From Burkholderia stagnalis (GTDB lineage: Bacteria > Pseudomonadota > Gammaproteobacteria > Burkholderiales > Burkholderiaceae), in assembly GCF_902830275.1 (NCBI RefSeq), contig NZ_CADESW010000012.1:62001-126000 (forward strand): a stretch of DNA of 64,000 nt, written 5' to 3'. Under the pieces are notes generated by a model that saw only the letters and a program-made list of their open reading frames with translations, ran no database searches and was not told where the DNA came from. Positions 17,123-26,589 of this stretch are shown one piece after another. The number at the start of each line of letters is the position of its first letter. Position 1 is the stretch's first letter. Position numbers and translations under genes: made by a program.

Positions 17123-18151
17123 TCAGGCCGCGACGGGCGTACGACGCCTGCCGTAGGCCGGACTGACCGTTTCGATCGCCTCCAGCGCGTCGTCGACTGA
17201 CGGCGCGGCGCCCGAATCGCCAATCGAGCAGGCATTCGGCGCGCCGCCGATGCCGAAGTGCTGGCGCGACGTTGCCACGAAGATCATCACGGTCGGCCGA
17301 CGCAGCGCGTGCGCCATGTGAACGAACCCCGTGTCGACACCCACCACCAGCACGGCCCGGCCGATTGCCGCGCCGAGCTCGCGCACCGACAGCGCGGGCA
17401 GCACGACCGCTCCCGGCGCTCGTGCGGCGATGTCCTGCGCGGCATCGTGCTCGCCCGGCGAGCCCCACGGCAACAGCACGCGCACGCCGCGCGCCATCAT
17501 CTCCGTCGCGAGCGCCGCCCAGCGCTCGGCGGGCCATCGCTTCTCGTCGTTCGACGTCGCATGGAACATCATCATGAACGGCGTGCCATCGGTCACGGCG
17601 TCCGGCAGGCTCACGCCCTGCGGCGTGACGATTCCGTAATCGGCGATGCCCTGCGGATCGTAGCCGAACGCCTCGCCCGCACTCACGCGCATCCCGTGCC
17701 ATGCATTGAAACCGCGCCGCGGGCCGAAACGGTGCGAATAGGCGAAGCGTGCGCCGGTTTCGCCGAGATCCTGGGTCTGGTAGCCAACGCGGCGCGCGGC
17801 GCGCGCGAACGCCGAAATGATCGCGCTCTTGTAGACGCCGTGCAGATCGACGACCGCGTCGTAGCGGTGTGCGCGCAACGCGCTGATCGAGGCCCAGATC
17901 GCCTTCAGGTCGCCGCCGTTGCGCAGCTTCTTGAACCGCCGCAGCGGCGCGCACAGCACGTTGCTCACGCCAGGGTGCCAATGCACCACTTCCGCGCACG
18001 ACTCGTCGACAGCCCAGTCGACCGTGACGCCGGGAAATTCGCGATGTAGATCGGCAACGACCGGCAAGGTCTGGACGACGTCGCCGAGCGACGTCACTTT
18101 CACGATGAGGATGCGTTTCACGTTTGTTGTCAGTGCGCGAGAGCGTGCCAT
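17123..18151 (-). CDS. waaC: lipopolysaccharide heptosyltransferase I
   Basis: A protein of 342 residues of the GT9 family. ILIVKVTSLGDVVQTLPVVADL at the start and VGVDTGFVHMAHALRRPTVMIF near the C-terminus are the acceptor and ADP-heptose binding signatures. The enzyme adds the first L-glycero-D-manno-heptose to Kdo in the LPS inner core at the cytoplasmic face of the inner membrane. A GTG at 18121 (VKRILIVK) is an alternative start. No other LPS genes adjoin it, so a paralogous heptosyltransferase function cannot be excluded. Confidence 0.9.
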   Translation of the reverse strand: MARSRALTTNVKRILIVKVTSLGDVVQTLPVVADLHREFPGVTVDWAVDESCAEVVHWHPGVSNVLCAPLRRFKKLRNGGDLKAIWASISALRAHRYDAVVDLHGVYKSAIISAFARAARRVGYQTQDLGETGARFAYSHRFGPRRGFNAWHGMRVSAGEAFGYDPQGIADYGIVTPQGVSLPDAVTDGTPFMMMFHATSNDEKRWPAERWAALATEMMARGVRVLLPWGSPGEHDAAQDIAARAPGAVVLPALSVRELGAAIGRAVLVVGVDTGFVHMAHALRRPTVMIFVATSRQHFGIGGAPNACSIGDSGAAPSVDDALEAIETVSPAYGRRRTPVAA

Positions 18152-18299
18152 TTCGGCATACTAGTGATTCCCGGCCCCGCTAGCATTACAGCGCAATTAC
18201 ATTTGTAACGATATGCGGCGCAAGTGTGAAAGAGTGTAGAACACCGTGCGGTTCCCCGCGCTCTTTTTGTCATCCTTTCTCGTCCGACGCCCCCCGCCG

Positions 18300-19784
18300 A
18301 TGTCCCCTGCCAACTTGTTTCCCACCCTCACCCGCCGCACCCAGCGCCTCTGGCGCCAGTACGGCGTGTTCTGGCTCGGCGCAATTGCCGTCGGCCTGAC
18401 CGCCGTGCTCTACGCGCGGCTGATCGACTGGGGTTACGACACGTTCCGCACGCTGCGGCAGCACGCGCCCTGGGTGCCACTCTTTCTGACTCCGGCCATC
18501 GCGGCCGGCTCCGTCTGGCTCACCCGTCGCTTCTTTCGCGGCGCGGAGGGCAGTGGCATCCCGCAGGTGATCGCGACGCTGCACGCGCGCCCGAGCGCGT
18601 TCGGCGCGCGGCTGCTGACGCTGCGCATCCTGCTCGGCAAGGTCGTGATTTCGTGGTTCGGGATCCTTGGCGGCTTCACGATCGGCCGCGAAGGGCCGAC
18701 CGTGCAGGTCGGCGCGGCGCTGATGTTCAACCTGCGGCGCTTCTATCCGCGCTCGAACGCGCAGATCGAGCGCCAGCTCGTGCTCGCGGGCGCGGCGGCC
18801 GGCCTGTCGGCCGCGTTCAACACGCCGCTCGCCGGCATCGTGTTCGCGATCGAGGAGCTGACGCGCAGCTTTTCCGCACGCGCGAGCGGGGTGCTGATCA
18901 CGGCGATCATCATCGCCGGCGTGGTCGCGCTCGGGCTGAATGGCAACTACACGTATTTCGGCACGATCGACGCCGGCCCGCATTTCCCGAAGTTGCTCGC
19001 GGTCGCGGTGCTCGTCGCCGCGCTCGTGACCGGCATCGCCGGCGGGCTGTTCGCATGGCTGCTGCTCAATACGGGCCGCTGGCTGCCGCCCCGGCTGCTC
19101 GCGCTGTATCGCGAGCGGCCGATCGCGTTCGCCGCGCTGTGCGGTTTCGTGATCGCCGTGGTCGGCCTCGTGTCGGGCGGCACGACGTTCGGCAGCGGCT
19201 ACGCGGAAGCGCGCGGCCTGCTCGACGGCCGCGAGCAGCTGTCGGTGTTCTATCCGTTCCTGAAGATGGTATCGATGGTCGCGTCGTACCTGCCGGGCAT
19301 ACCGGGCGGGATCTTCGCGCCGTCGCTGTCGATCGGCGCGGGGTTCGGCAACCTGCTGCACCTCGTGTTCGGCGACATGCGCCTGCCGGTGCTGATTGCG
19401 CTCGCGATGGTCGGCTACCTCGCCGCGGTCACGCAGTCACCGATCACGTCGTTCGTGATCGTGATGGAAATGATCAACGGCCATGCGCTCGTGATTTCGC
19501 TGATGGCCACCGCGCTGATCGCGAGCCGCGTGTCGCGCTTCTTCGCGCCGCCGTTGTACGAGACGCTCGCGCAGCGCTACCTCGCACCGCCCGCGCCAGC
19601 CGACGCGCCGGCAGCCGCCGCTCCGGCGGCATCCGGCATCACCACGCCGCAGGATGCGGACGCCGCGCCGGCCGATCCGCTCGATACGCTGCGCGACGAG
19701 CGCGGCGGCGAGAACGGCGACGAACCGGCCGACGCCGCGGCGCCTTCCGCCACGACGCAGGCCGGCCCGCGCGACGCTCAGTAG
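18300..19784 (+). CDS. clcB: ClC-family chloride transporter, ClcB-like
   Basis: A protein of 494 residues from the ATG at 18300 (a GTG at 18246 is possible). Selectivity-filter motifs GSGIPQV, GREGPTVQ and GIFAP are intact, as is the AIEEL motif. The Glu in GREGP (external gate) and in AIEE (internal proton glutamate) point to a Cl-/H+ exchanger rather than a passive channel. The last 60 residues are Ala/Pro-rich and acidic, without a CBS domain. Likely role is acid resistance or charge balance. The 3' end overlaps the small antisense lipoprotein gene. Confidence 0.93.
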   Translation: MSPANLFPTLTRRTQRLWRQYGVFWLGAIAVGLTAVLYARLIDWGYDTFRTLRQHAPWVPLFLTPAIAAGSVWLTRRFFRGAEGSGIPQVIATLHARPSAFGARLLTLRILLGKVVISWFGILGGFTIGREGPTVQVGAALMFNLRRFYPRSNAQIERQLVLAGAAAGLSAAFNTPLAGIVFAIEELTRSFSARASGVLITAIIIAGVVALGLNGNYTYFGTIDAGPHFPKLLAVAVLVAALVTGIAGGLFAWLLLNTGRWLPPRLLALYRERPIAFAALCGFVIAVVGLVSGGTTFGSGYAEARGLLDGREQLSVFYPFLKMVSMVASYLPGIPGGIFAPSLSIGAGFGNLLHLVFGDMRLPVLIALAMVGYLAAVTQSPITSFVIVMEMINGHALVISLMATALIASRVSRFFAPPLYETLAQRYLAPPAPADAPAAAAPAASGITTPQDADAAPADPLDTLRDERGGENGDEPADAAAPSATTQAGPRDAQ

Positions 19785-19888
19785 ATCACCACCGGCGCCG
19801 GCCGGTAGTAGACGGGCCGGGCCGGCACCACGATGCAGCCGGCGAGCGTGACGGCCACGAGCGCGATCACGAATACGGTCTTCTTCAT
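19778..19888 (-). CDS. tiny lipoprotein, 36 aa
   Basis: The ATG at 19888 is preceded by CGGAGGCG. The 36-residue product has a lysine n-region (MKK), a hydrophobic core and a perfect lipobox LAGC, giving acylated Cys18. The mature part is only 19 residues, IVVPARPVYYRPAPVVIY, rich in Pro and Tyr. It ends inside the last codons of clcB on the other strand (7-bp overlap), and the WXXGXW gene precedes it on the same strand at 12 bases, so the two probably share a message. Such short Tyr/Pro lipoproteins are frequent in Burkholderia and have no assigned role. Confidence 0.75.
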   Translation of the reverse strand: MKKTVFVIALVAVTLAGCIVVPARPVYYRPAPVVIY

Positions 19889-19900
19889 CTCGCGCCTCCG

Positions 19901-20302
19901 TTACGCCCAGTGACCGCGCGTCCAGAACCAGTTCGGGCCGCGCTGGGCCCAGTGGCCCGGCACCCAGTGCATGCCGATCCGCTCGGTTTCCCAGTGGCCG
20001 CCGATCCACACGTAGCGGCCATGATCCCAGCGCCAGTGGCCGCGTTCCCACACGTAGCCGACCCGCGCTTCCGGTACGACCTCGTAGCGAATCGGCGGCG
20101 GTGCGTTCGGCGCGACGATCACGACCTCTTCGGCGCGCGCCGCCGCGGGCTCGGCGATGACGACTTCGCCGGGCCGGGTGACGACCGGCGTGGCGACGAG
20201 AATTTCATCCGCGCGCGCGGCAAGCGGCGCGGCGAAAGCAGACACGCCCGCCGCAGCGGCGGCGAACGCAAGGACAACGCGACGAATCGATGAGACAGCC
20301 AT
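19901..20302 (-). CDS. exported WXXGXW-repeat protein (BcpO-related)
   Basis: A protein of 133 residues from the ATG at 20302, which follows CAGGAGG. It has a signal peptide (cleaved near AARADE), a central Val/Pro/Glu-rich stretch, and a C-terminal set of aromatic repeats: YVWERGHWRWDHGRYVWIGGHW, then WVPGHW and WFWTRGHW. This YXWXXGXW repeat defines a family of exported beta-proteobacterial proteins with unknown function, thought to be envelope or outer-membrane associated. It is followed at 12 bases by the tiny lipoprotein gene. Confidence 0.85.
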   Translation of the reverse strand: MAVSSIRRVVLAFAAAAAGVSAFAAPLAARADEILVATPVVTRPGEVVIAEPAAARAEEVVIVAPNAPPPIRYEVVPEARVGYVWERGHWRWDHGRYVWIGGHWETERIGMHWVPGHWAQRGPNWFWTRGHWA

Positions 20303-20419
20303 CACAACCTCCTGATTGAACAAGCAACGCGAGCGTATTCAATCAATGCGGAGGCAGGGGTTACGGCCGACAGGCGCCGTGTTACGGCGTGCCCGAAAGT
20401 GCAACAGGGCGTAAGACGC

Positions 20420-20444
20420 GCACGGCGGCCTGAAGCCGCCGTGC
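20420..20444 (-). terminator. hairpin after minE, possible terminator
   Basis: A perfect 10-bp stem GCACGGCGGC / GCCGCCGTGC with loop CTGAA lies 20 bases beyond the minE stop. There is no strong T-run on the minus strand, so it may act as a weak terminator or an RNA-stabilising hairpin. Confidence 0.45.
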
Positions 20445-20463
20445 GGAACGGGAGCGACGCAGG

Positions 20464-20718
20464 TCAGGCCTGCGGAATCTCGATCTTCACTTCGAGCACC
20501 TCGAGATCGTCCTGACGCTCGAGGCTCACGCGGATGTCATCGTTCGAAATCTGCACGTACTTCGAGATCACGGCGACGAGCTCCTTCTGCAGCGCCGGCA
20601 GGTAGTCGGCGGGCGGCTTGCCGCCCACCCGCTCGTGCGCGATGATGAGCTGCAGGCGCTCCTTCGCGATCGACGCGGACTTTTTCTTCTCGCCGAGGAG
20701 AAACGACAGAATGGACAT
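20464..20718 (-). CDS. minE: cell division topological specificity factor MinE
   Basis: A protein of 84 residues: an N-terminal membrane-targeting helix ([30 protein letters not shown]) that contains the MinD-interacting segment, and a C-terminal dimerisation domain. It stimulates MinD ATPase and drives pole-to-pole oscillation. Last gene of the leftward minC-minD-minE run, 12 bases after minD. Confidence 0.97.
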   Translation of the reverse strand: MSILSFLLGEKKKSASIAKERLQLIIAHERVGGKPPADYLPALQKELVAVISKYVQISNDDIRVSLERQDDLEVLEVKIEIPQA

Positions 20719-20730
20719 GGGCGGCCTCCG

Positions 20731-21546
20731 TTACTTGCTGCCGAAGAGGCGCTGCAGCAGGCCCGGCTTCTGGTATTCGGTGAAGCGCAGCGGCTTGTCC
20801 TCGCCGAGGAAGCGCCCGACGATGTCCTTGTACGCCTCGGCGACGTCGGTGCCGTCGAGGTGCACGGCCGGCAGGCCCTGGTTCGACGCGTGCAGCACCG
20901 CTTCCGATTCCGGCACCACGCCGATCAGCTTGATGCGCAGGATCTCGCTGATGTCCTCGAGCGACAGCATCTCGCCTTCATTGACGCGCTTCGGGCTGTA
21001 GCGGGTAATCAGCAGGTGCTCCTTGATCGGGTCCTTGCCTTCGGTCGCGCGCTTCGTCTTCGACGACAGGATGCCGAGAATGCGGTCCGAATCGCGCACC
21101 GACGACACTTCCGGGTTCGTGACGATCAGCGCCTCGTCCGCGAAGTACATCGCGTGCAGCGCACCGGCCTCGATGCCCGCCGGCGAATCGCAGATGATGT
21201 ACTCGAAATCCATCCCGGCCAGGTCGTTCAGCACCTTCTCGACGCCGTCGCGCGTCAGCGCATCCTTGTCGCGGGTCTGCGACGCCGGCAGGATGTACAG
21301 GTTCTCGCACTTCTTGTCCTTGATCAGCGCCTGGTTCAGGTTCGCCTCACCCTGGATCACGTTCACGAGGTCGTACACGACGCGGCGCTCGCAGCCCATG
21401 ATGAGATCGAGGTTGCGCAGGCCGACGTCGAAGTCGATCACGGCCGTCTTGTGGCCACGCAGCGCGATACCGGACGCGAAGCTCGCGCTCGTCGTCGTCT
21501 TGCCAACGCCGCCCTTGCCGGAAGTCACCACGATGATTTTTGCCAT
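20731..21546 (-). CDS. minD: septum site-determining ATPase MinD
   Basis: A protein of 271 residues. The deviant Walker A motif reads SGKGGVGKTTTSA, followed by DFDVGLRNLDLIMGCERRVVYDL and the ICDSPAGIE Walker B region. The C-terminal amphipathic membrane-targeting helix includes KPGLLQRLFGSK. ATP-bound MinD recruits MinC to the membrane. It sits between minC and minE. Confidence 0.98.
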   Translation of the reverse strand: MAKIIVVTSGKGGVGKTTTSASFASGIALRGHKTAVIDFDVGLRNLDLIMGCERRVVYDLVNVIQGEANLNQALIKDKKCENLYILPASQTRDKDALTRDGVEKVLNDLAGMDFEYIICDSPAGIEAGALHAMYFADEALIVTNPEVSSVRDSDRILGILSSKTKRATEGKDPIKEHLLITRYSPKRVNEGEMLSLEDISEILRIKLIGVVPESEAVLHASNQGLPAVHLDGTDVAEAYKDIVGRFLGEDKPLRFTEYQKPGLLQRLFGSK

Positions 21547-21605
21547 TTACCCTATACCCTGTGTTCGTCAATGAGAGCCGATCGATCCGGTGTGCGCCGC
21601 GTGCT

Positions 21606-22379
21606 TCACGTCAGGCGCAACGGTTCGATCATCAGTTTTTCCTCTTCGAGCCGGATCTGCACCGGTTTGCCCAGCACGTCGGCGGGCAGCGGGTTCTCGG
21701 TCGTTCGATAGATACCCGCAATCGAAATCAGTTCCGGCTCCAGACACGTGCAGAAGATGCGCGCGTCGTGATTGCCGTGCACGCCCGCCAATGCGCGGCC
21801 GCGCAACGGCGCGTAGATGTGGATATTGCCTTCCGCAATGATCTCGGCGCCATGACTGACCGGCGCGAGCACCACGAGGTCCCCTTTCGCGTAAATCTGC
21901 TGCCCCGAGCGCAACGGCTTGTCGATCACGAGCGTCTGGCCGCCGGCCGGCGCCACCGCCGGTGCCGGCTCGGGCTCCGCTGCTACGACCGGCGCCTGGT
22001 CGGCAATCGCGTCGGCCGCCGGTGCCGCGTCCGCGTCGCCGGCCGCCTTCCCCGACGGCGCGCGGCGGTCGCGCGCCTCGAGCAGCGGCAGCCCCGCCTC
22101 GCCCGCCCAGCCCTGCGACGCCAGCGCGACGACGCCCACCGGGCGCATCCGCACGTCGCTGAGCATCTGGCGGATGTCGGCCAGCGCCACGCGTTCGCCG
22201 TCCGCAAGACGGCGGACGTCGATCGCGACGACATCGTCGGCAAAAAACTCGGGAGTCGCTTCGAAGCGCTTGACCAGTTCGGCACGCAACGCGTCGAGAT
22301 CGGTCGTCTTCACGGTGAACAGCAACGTATCGACCGAGCCGCTGCGCAGTTCGAAGAATGGCGATTTTTTAAGCGACAT
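21606..22379 (-). CDS. minC: septum formation inhibitor MinC
   Basis: A protein of 257 residues from the ATG at 22379; an in-frame GTG two codons upstream is possible. The N-terminal domain (1-105) inhibits FtsZ and the C-terminal beta-helix (about 150-250) contains [43 protein letters not shown]. The two are joined by a 45-residue Ala/Pro/Asp-rich linker, which explains the extra length over E. coli MinC (231 aa). It blocks division near the poles with MinD. Confidence 0.97.
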   Translation of the reverse strand: MSLKKSPFFELRSGSVDTLLFTVKTTDLDALRAELVKRFEATPEFFADDVVAIDVRRLADGERVALADIRQMLSDVRMRPVGVVALASQGWAGEAGLPLLEARDRRAPSGKAAGDADAAPAADAIADQAPVVAAEPEPAPAVAPAGGQTLVIDKPLRSGQQIYAKGDLVVLAPVSHGAEIIAEGNIHIYAPLRGRALAGVHGNHDARIFCTCLEPELISIAGIYRTTENPLPADVLGKPVQIRLEEEKLMIEPLRLT

Positions 22380-22529
22380 GGACACTCTGCAAAAAATTTT
22401 TGCGTATTTTACAGGCGTCCACGCGACCAGCCATTATTTTTGGGCGTCGCGCAACAGGCGTCGCGGCGGTCGACGTCGGGCCGCCGCGGGGAGAAAGGTG
22501 CGCCGGCGCCGGCGGGCACGGCCCGCCGG

Positions 22530-23042
22530 TCAGTGTTTCGCCTGCGACACGAACAGCGTCTTCATCGCGCCGGGCATCCGCGCGATCGGCGCATGTTCGC
22601 CGGTGTTGCCGAAGCCCGCGCGCTCGTAGAACCGGATCGCGTTGCGGTTCGCGTCCGCGATCCATGCGAAGACTTCCTGCGCGCCGCGTTCGGCGAGCCA
22701 GGCCGTCGCCGTTTCGACGAGCAGCACGCCGCCGCGCAGATGGCGCACCGCATGCGCGACCCACAGCTCGCTGACGAATGCGCGACGTTCGGGCGTATTG
22801 TCGAAATACGCGCCGATCATGCCGGCCGGATGGCCTTCGGTGTACAGCAGGAACGTGGTCGATTGATCGGATGTCGCGCGCTGCGCGGCAATGGCCGCCG
22901 CCGCGTCGGAATCGACGTTCAGCAATTCGGCCTCCGGCGCCTCGCCCGGTGCGTAGGGCTCACGCAGCGACGCGGCGCGGAGTTCGCGATACACGATGCC
23001 CTGGTCGGCAGCGATACGACGAACGGTCAAGGTCGAACTCAT
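22530..23042 (-). CDS. GNAT family N-acetyltransferase
   Basis: A protein of 170 residues from the ATG at 23042, behind AAGGGGG. The GNAT core shows RAFVSELWVAHAVRHLRGGVLLVETATAWLAERGA (motif A, with a less perfect acetyl-CoA loop than R/QxxGxG/A) and the motif B segment ANRNAIRFYERAGFGNTGEHAP. The substrate is unknown. It lies upstream of minC on the same strand with a 150-bp gap, so it is probably separate from the min genes. Confidence 0.85.
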   Translation of the reverse strand: MSSTLTVRRIAADQGIVYRELRAASLREPYAPGEAPEAELLNVDSDAAAAIAAQRATSDQSTTFLLYTEGHPAGMIGAYFDNTPERRAFVSELWVAHAVRHLRGGVLLVETATAWLAERGAQEVFAWIADANRNAIRFYERAGFGNTGEHAPIARMPGAMKTLFVSQAKH

Positions 23043-23687
23043 GCAGGCACAGCCCCCTTCGGACAGCAAGCTATTAGCTTCAACCGAAAGCGGGGCATGA
23101 GTCAAATCGTTATTTTCAAACGCCGGCGCGAATCGAAAGGCAACAGGCGTTGCGGGCGCCCGCGAAGGCCGTCGAACGTGCGCGGCTGTGCAGGTGCAGC
23201 ATCGCCGGCCCGGGCTCGGTTGCGCTCGGCGAACGACGACGACCCGCCCCGGCGCAGCCGGCGCGCCGCCTTGATGAGCGGGACAGTGCGCGCGCGGATC
23301 GGGTCGCGCCGGGCCGACGTTTCCGTATCGTCCCGGTGCCTCACCTGCCGAAAATCAAACGGACGCCCGCTCGCCTCGCGGTTTTTTATTGCGTCGCAAC
23401 ATATGTTGTCCGGCATGGCGCTTCGTGCCTGCATCGCCGGCCATTCCGGTTTCGTCAGACAATCGACAACCGGCGCGGGGTCGCCCGCCGCGTTTGCGGT
23501 CGTTTCAATCGGGGCGCGGCCGCCCTTCCCCGCATGCGCGGCCGGCAGCCGCCCGTTTGGAGTTTCCCGCCTAGCGCCGGGGTTTGGAAAAGTGGGCGCG
23601 CCGGTCGTATAACTGGCAAAACCGGGCCGCGACCCGGCGCCGCGCGCAAGCGTTCGCCGCGGACCAATGACGGATTCAAACAGCTCG
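23043..23687 (+). other. long intergenic region upstream of alkB
   Basis: A non-coding stretch of about 645 bases before the repeats. Open frames here have Arg-rich shadow composition and no ribosome binding sites, so none is called. The one clear element is a perfect 12-bp palindrome at 23397-23408. Confidence 0.5.
23397..23408. promoter_or_regulatory. 12-bp perfect palindrome, possible operator
   Basis: CAACATATGTTG is a perfect dyad in an AT-richer patch that follows TTTTTTATT, about 430 bases before alkB. Its size suits a dimeric MarR- or TetR-type regulator, but no regulator gene is adjacent. Confidence 0.35.
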
Positions 23688-23828
23688 GCATGGGGCCGGA
23701 CCAGGCGTTAAAGCGCCAACTCCGGCCGACTGCTCTGCATGGGGCCGGACCAGGCGCTAAAGCGCCAACTCCGGCCGACTGCTCTGCATGGGGCCGGACC
23801 AGGCGCTAAAGCGCCAAGTCCGGCCGAC
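23688..23828 (+). repeat. three tandem 49-bp hairpin repeats abutting the alkB ribosome binding site
   Basis: Copies begin at 23688, 23737 and 23786. The first two are full 49-bp units that differ at one base; the third is cut after 43 bases by the ribosome binding site. Each folds on itself: an outer GGCCGGA/TCCGGCC stem, a short internal loop, an inner GGCGC/GCGCC stem and a TAAA loop. In copy 3 a C-to-G change extends the outer stem to 8 perfect pairs. AGGAGGGAG starts immediately after copy 3 and the alkB ATG is 12 bases further. Confidence 0.9.
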
Positions 23829-23840
23829 AGGAGGGAGACA

Positions 23841-25001
23841 ATGGCAATGACCGACGGATCAGCCGCGAGCTGGTCGGATGGCAAGCGTTACCTCTGGCTG
23901 CTCGGCGTGCTGACGATCACGCTGCCGATCCTCTCGGCCCAGCTCGCGCTGTCGACAGGCCTGCACGTGTTCTGGTGGTTCGGCCCGCTGTTCGCGTTCG
24001 GCGTGATCCCGATCCTCGACACGCTGATCGGCGACGATCGCGACAACCCGCCCGAAGACGTCGTGCCCCGCCTGGAACGGGACCGCTATTACCGTGTCAT
24101 CGTCTACCTCGCGACGCTCGTCGAGTACGTCGCGTTCTTCCTGTGTACATGGATCGTCGCCACGCACGCGCTCGCGTGGTACGACTACGTCGGCTTCGCG
24201 CTGTCGCTCGGCGCGGCGACGGGCATCTCGATCAACACCGCGCACGAACTCGGTCACAAGACCAGCCACTTCGAGCGCTGGCTCGCGAAGATCACGCTCG
24301 CGCCGGTCGCCTACGGGCATTTCTTCGTCGAGCACAATCGCGGCCACCATGTCCGGGTCGCGACCGCCGAGGATCCGGCCAGCGCACGCTACGGCGAATC
24401 GTTCTGGGCGTTCCTGCCGCGCACCGTGATCGGCAGCATCCGCTCCGCCTGGAACCTGGAAGCGGCGCGCCTCGCGCGGCTCGGGAAGTCGCCGTGGACG
24501 TGGCGCAACGAAGTGCTGCACGCGTGGGCGATGACCGCCGTCGTGTGGGGCATCGCGATCGCGCTGTTCGGCAAGGCGGTGATCCCGTTCCTGCTGATCC
24601 AGGCCACATACGGCGCGTCGCTGCTCGAGGTGGTGAACTACGTCGAGCACTACGGGCTCGGGCGCAGGAAGCTGCCGAGCGGCCGCTACGAGCGCTGCAC
24701 GCCGCAGCACTCGTGGAACAGCAATCACGTCGTGACGAACCTGTTCCTGTACCAGCTGCAGCGGCACGCAGACCATCACGCGAACCCGACGCGCTCGTAC
24801 CAGGCGCTGCGCCACTTCGACTATGCGCCGCAGCTGCCGGCCGGCTACGCGACGATGATCCTGCTCGCTTACGTGCCGCCGCTCTGGTATCGCGTGATGA
24901 ACCCGCGCGTCGTCGCGCACTATGGCGGCGACATGGCGCAGTCGAACATCAAGCCGTCGATCCGGGACAAGGTGCTCGCGCAGTACGCGGCGACGGCCTG
25001 A
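23841..25001 (+). CDS. alkB: alkane 1-monooxygenase (AlkB)
   Basis: A protein of 386 residues from the ATG at 23841 behind AGGAGGGAG. It is an integral-membrane di-iron hydroxylase with about six membrane helices. The histidine boxes are complete: HELGHKTSH, EHNRGHH, LQRHADHHANP and the NYVEHYGL signature. It oxidises medium or long n-alkanes at the terminal carbon using electrons from rubredoxin. No rubredoxin domain is fused and no rubredoxin gene is adjacent. It is monocistronic, converging on a chemoreceptor gene, and preceded by the hairpin repeats. Confidence 0.96.
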   Translation: MAMTDGSAASWSDGKRYLWLLGVLTITLPILSAQLALSTGLHVFWWFGPLFAFGVIPILDTLIGDDRDNPPEDVVPRLERDRYYRVIVYLATLVEYVAFFLCTWIVATHALAWYDYVGFALSLGAATGISINTAHELGHKTSHFERWLAKITLAPVAYGHFFVEHNRGHHVRVATAEDPASARYGESFWAFLPRTVIGSIRSAWNLEAARLARLGKSPWTWRNEVLHAWAMTAVVWGIAIALFGKAVIPFLLIQATYGASLLEVVNYVEHYGLGRRKLPSGRYERCTPQHSWNSNHVVTNLFLYQLQRHADHHANPTRSYQALRHFDYAPQLPAGYATMILLAYVPPLWYRVMNPRVVAHYGGDMAQSNIKPSIRDKVLAQYAATA

Positions 25002-25047
25002 GCCTTCGCGGCGCGGCGCCGTTCCCGACTCGGCTCCGGCCGCGCGC

Positions 25048-26589
25048 TCAGGCGGCCGCCGTCTGCGGCAGCTTGAACACCGCCACCGCGTGCTGCAGCG
25101 CACGCGCCTGCTCGGCAAGCGCCTGCGTCGCCGCCGACGCCTGCTCGACGAGCGCCGCGTTGCGCTGCGTCGCTTCGTCCATCTGCGTGACCGCGATGTT
25201 GACCTGATCGATGCCGCCGCTCTGCTCCTGCGATGCCGCCGAAATCTCGCCGACGATCGACGTAACCCGCTGCACCGCCCCGACGATCTCGTGAATCGAT
25301 TCGCCCGCGCGGCCGATCAGCGCGGCGCCCGCGTCGACGCGCCGGGTCGACTGCTCGATCAGCACCTTGATTTCCTTCGCCGCGGCGGCGCTGCGCTGCG
25401 CGAGCGTGCGCACCTCGGACGCGACCACCGCGAAGCCGCGGCCCTGCTCGCCCGCGCGCGCGGCCTCCACCGCCGCGTTCAGCGCGAGGATGTTGGTCTG
25501 GAAGGCGATCCCGTCGATCACGGCAATGATCTCGCCGACCTTCGCCGAACTGTCGGCGATACCGTTCATCGTCTCGACTGCCTGCGTCATCACGCTGCCG
25601 CCGTTCGACGCGATGCCGGACGCGTCGTGCGCAAGCTGCGCCGCGTGCTGCGCGTTTTCTGCCGATTGGCGGACGACGCCCGTCAACTGCTCCATGCTCG
25701 CCGCGGTTTCCTCGAGCGACGCGGCCTGCGATTCGGTGCGTGCGGACAGGTCGTGGTTGCCCGACGCGATCTGCGCGCTCGCGGTCGCGACCGCTTCCGC
25801 GTGCGAGCGCACCTCGAGCACGACGTCCGACAGGCCCGCCTGCATCGTCTGCAGCGCGCGCAGCAGGTCGGCGATCTCGTCGCGGCCGGAGACCGAGAAG
25901 GCTTGCGTCAGGTCGCCGTCGGCGACGGCCTTCGCGCAAGCGACTGCTGCATCGAGCGGCCGCAGGATCGCACGGCTGAACAGGAACGCGCCGATCATCG
26001 CGACCACCAGCACGACCAGCATCAGCACAATGCTCGCGATCGTCGCATGCTGCGCGTCGCGCCCCGCGCGCTCGGACACCGCCGCGCTCTCGTCGGCGAT
26101 CGTCTTCGCGGCCCGTTCGAGCAGCGCGGCCGGCTCGCGATCGACGCCCGCGACCGCCGCGTCGCCGGCCGCCGCCTCGAAGCCGGCCGCCTTGAAGGCG
26201 TCGAAGCCGCGCCGGTAGCCGTCGCCCATCGCTGCGTGCGCACGCGCGAACTGCTCGATGAGCGTGCGGCTCTCGCCGGCCGGCAACTGCTTGTCGAGCT
26301 GCGCGGCGAGCGTGGCGACCGCGCGCTCGCGCGTCTGGAACGCGCTCCAGTACTTGTCGAGCTTGTCGGGCTGCTTGCCGCGCAGCAGCGTGTCCTTCCA
26401 TTCCTGGACCTGTAGCTTGAACTGCATGAGCGTCGCCGAGACGAGCCGCTCGTTGGCGACGTTCGTCTGCACGTCGTTCGTGAACGTGTCGATCGAGCGG
26501 TTGAGGATGTGAATGCCGTACAGCGCGCCGGAGAACATCAGCAACAGCGCGGCGGCAAACGCGAGGGGAATCTTGTAGCTCAGCTTCAT
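25048..26589 (-). CDS. methyl-accepting chemotaxis protein
   Basis: A protein of 513 residues. TM1 is at about 8-30, followed by a periplasmic helical ligand domain (about 31-188, four-helix-bundle type), TM2 at about 189-210, HAMP at about 212-265 and the cytoplasmic signalling domain with the highly conserved hairpin tip [34 protein letters not shown]. It senses a ligand in the periplasm and controls CheA. There is no CheR-tethering pentapeptide at the C-terminus. Its 3' end faces alkB 46 bases away; chemotaxis to alkanes is possible but only guilt by location. Confidence 0.95.
   Translation of the reverse strand: MKLSYKIPLAFAAALLLMFSGALYGIHILNRSIDTFTNDVQTNVANERLVSATLMQFKLQVQEWKDTLLRGKQPDKLDKYWSAFQTRERAVATLAAQLDKQLPAGESRTLIEQFARAHAAMGDGYRRGFDAFKAAGFEAAAGDAAVAGVDREPAALLERAAKTIADESAAVSERAGRDAQHATIASIVLMLVVLVVAMIGAFLFSRAILRPLDAAVACAKAVADGDLTQAFSVSGRDEIADLLRALQTMQAGLSDVVLEVRSHAEAVATASAQIASGNHDLSARTESQAASLEETAASMEQLTGVVRQSAENAQHAAQLAHDASGIASNGGSVMTQAVETMNGIADSSAKVGEIIAVIDGIAFQTNILALNAAVEAARAGEQGRGFAVVASEVRTLAQRSAAAAKEIKVLIEQSTRRVDAGAALIGRAGESIHEIVGAVQRVTSIVGEISAASQEQSGGIDQVNIAVTQMDEATQRNAALVEQASAATQALAEQARALQHAVAVFKLPQTAAA

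Noticed and set aside
23150-23809. 219-residue open frame running through the 49-bp repeats
   Set aside because: Composition is Arg/Gly-rich shadow sequence, there is no ribosome binding site, and the repeated peptide only reflects the DNA repeats.
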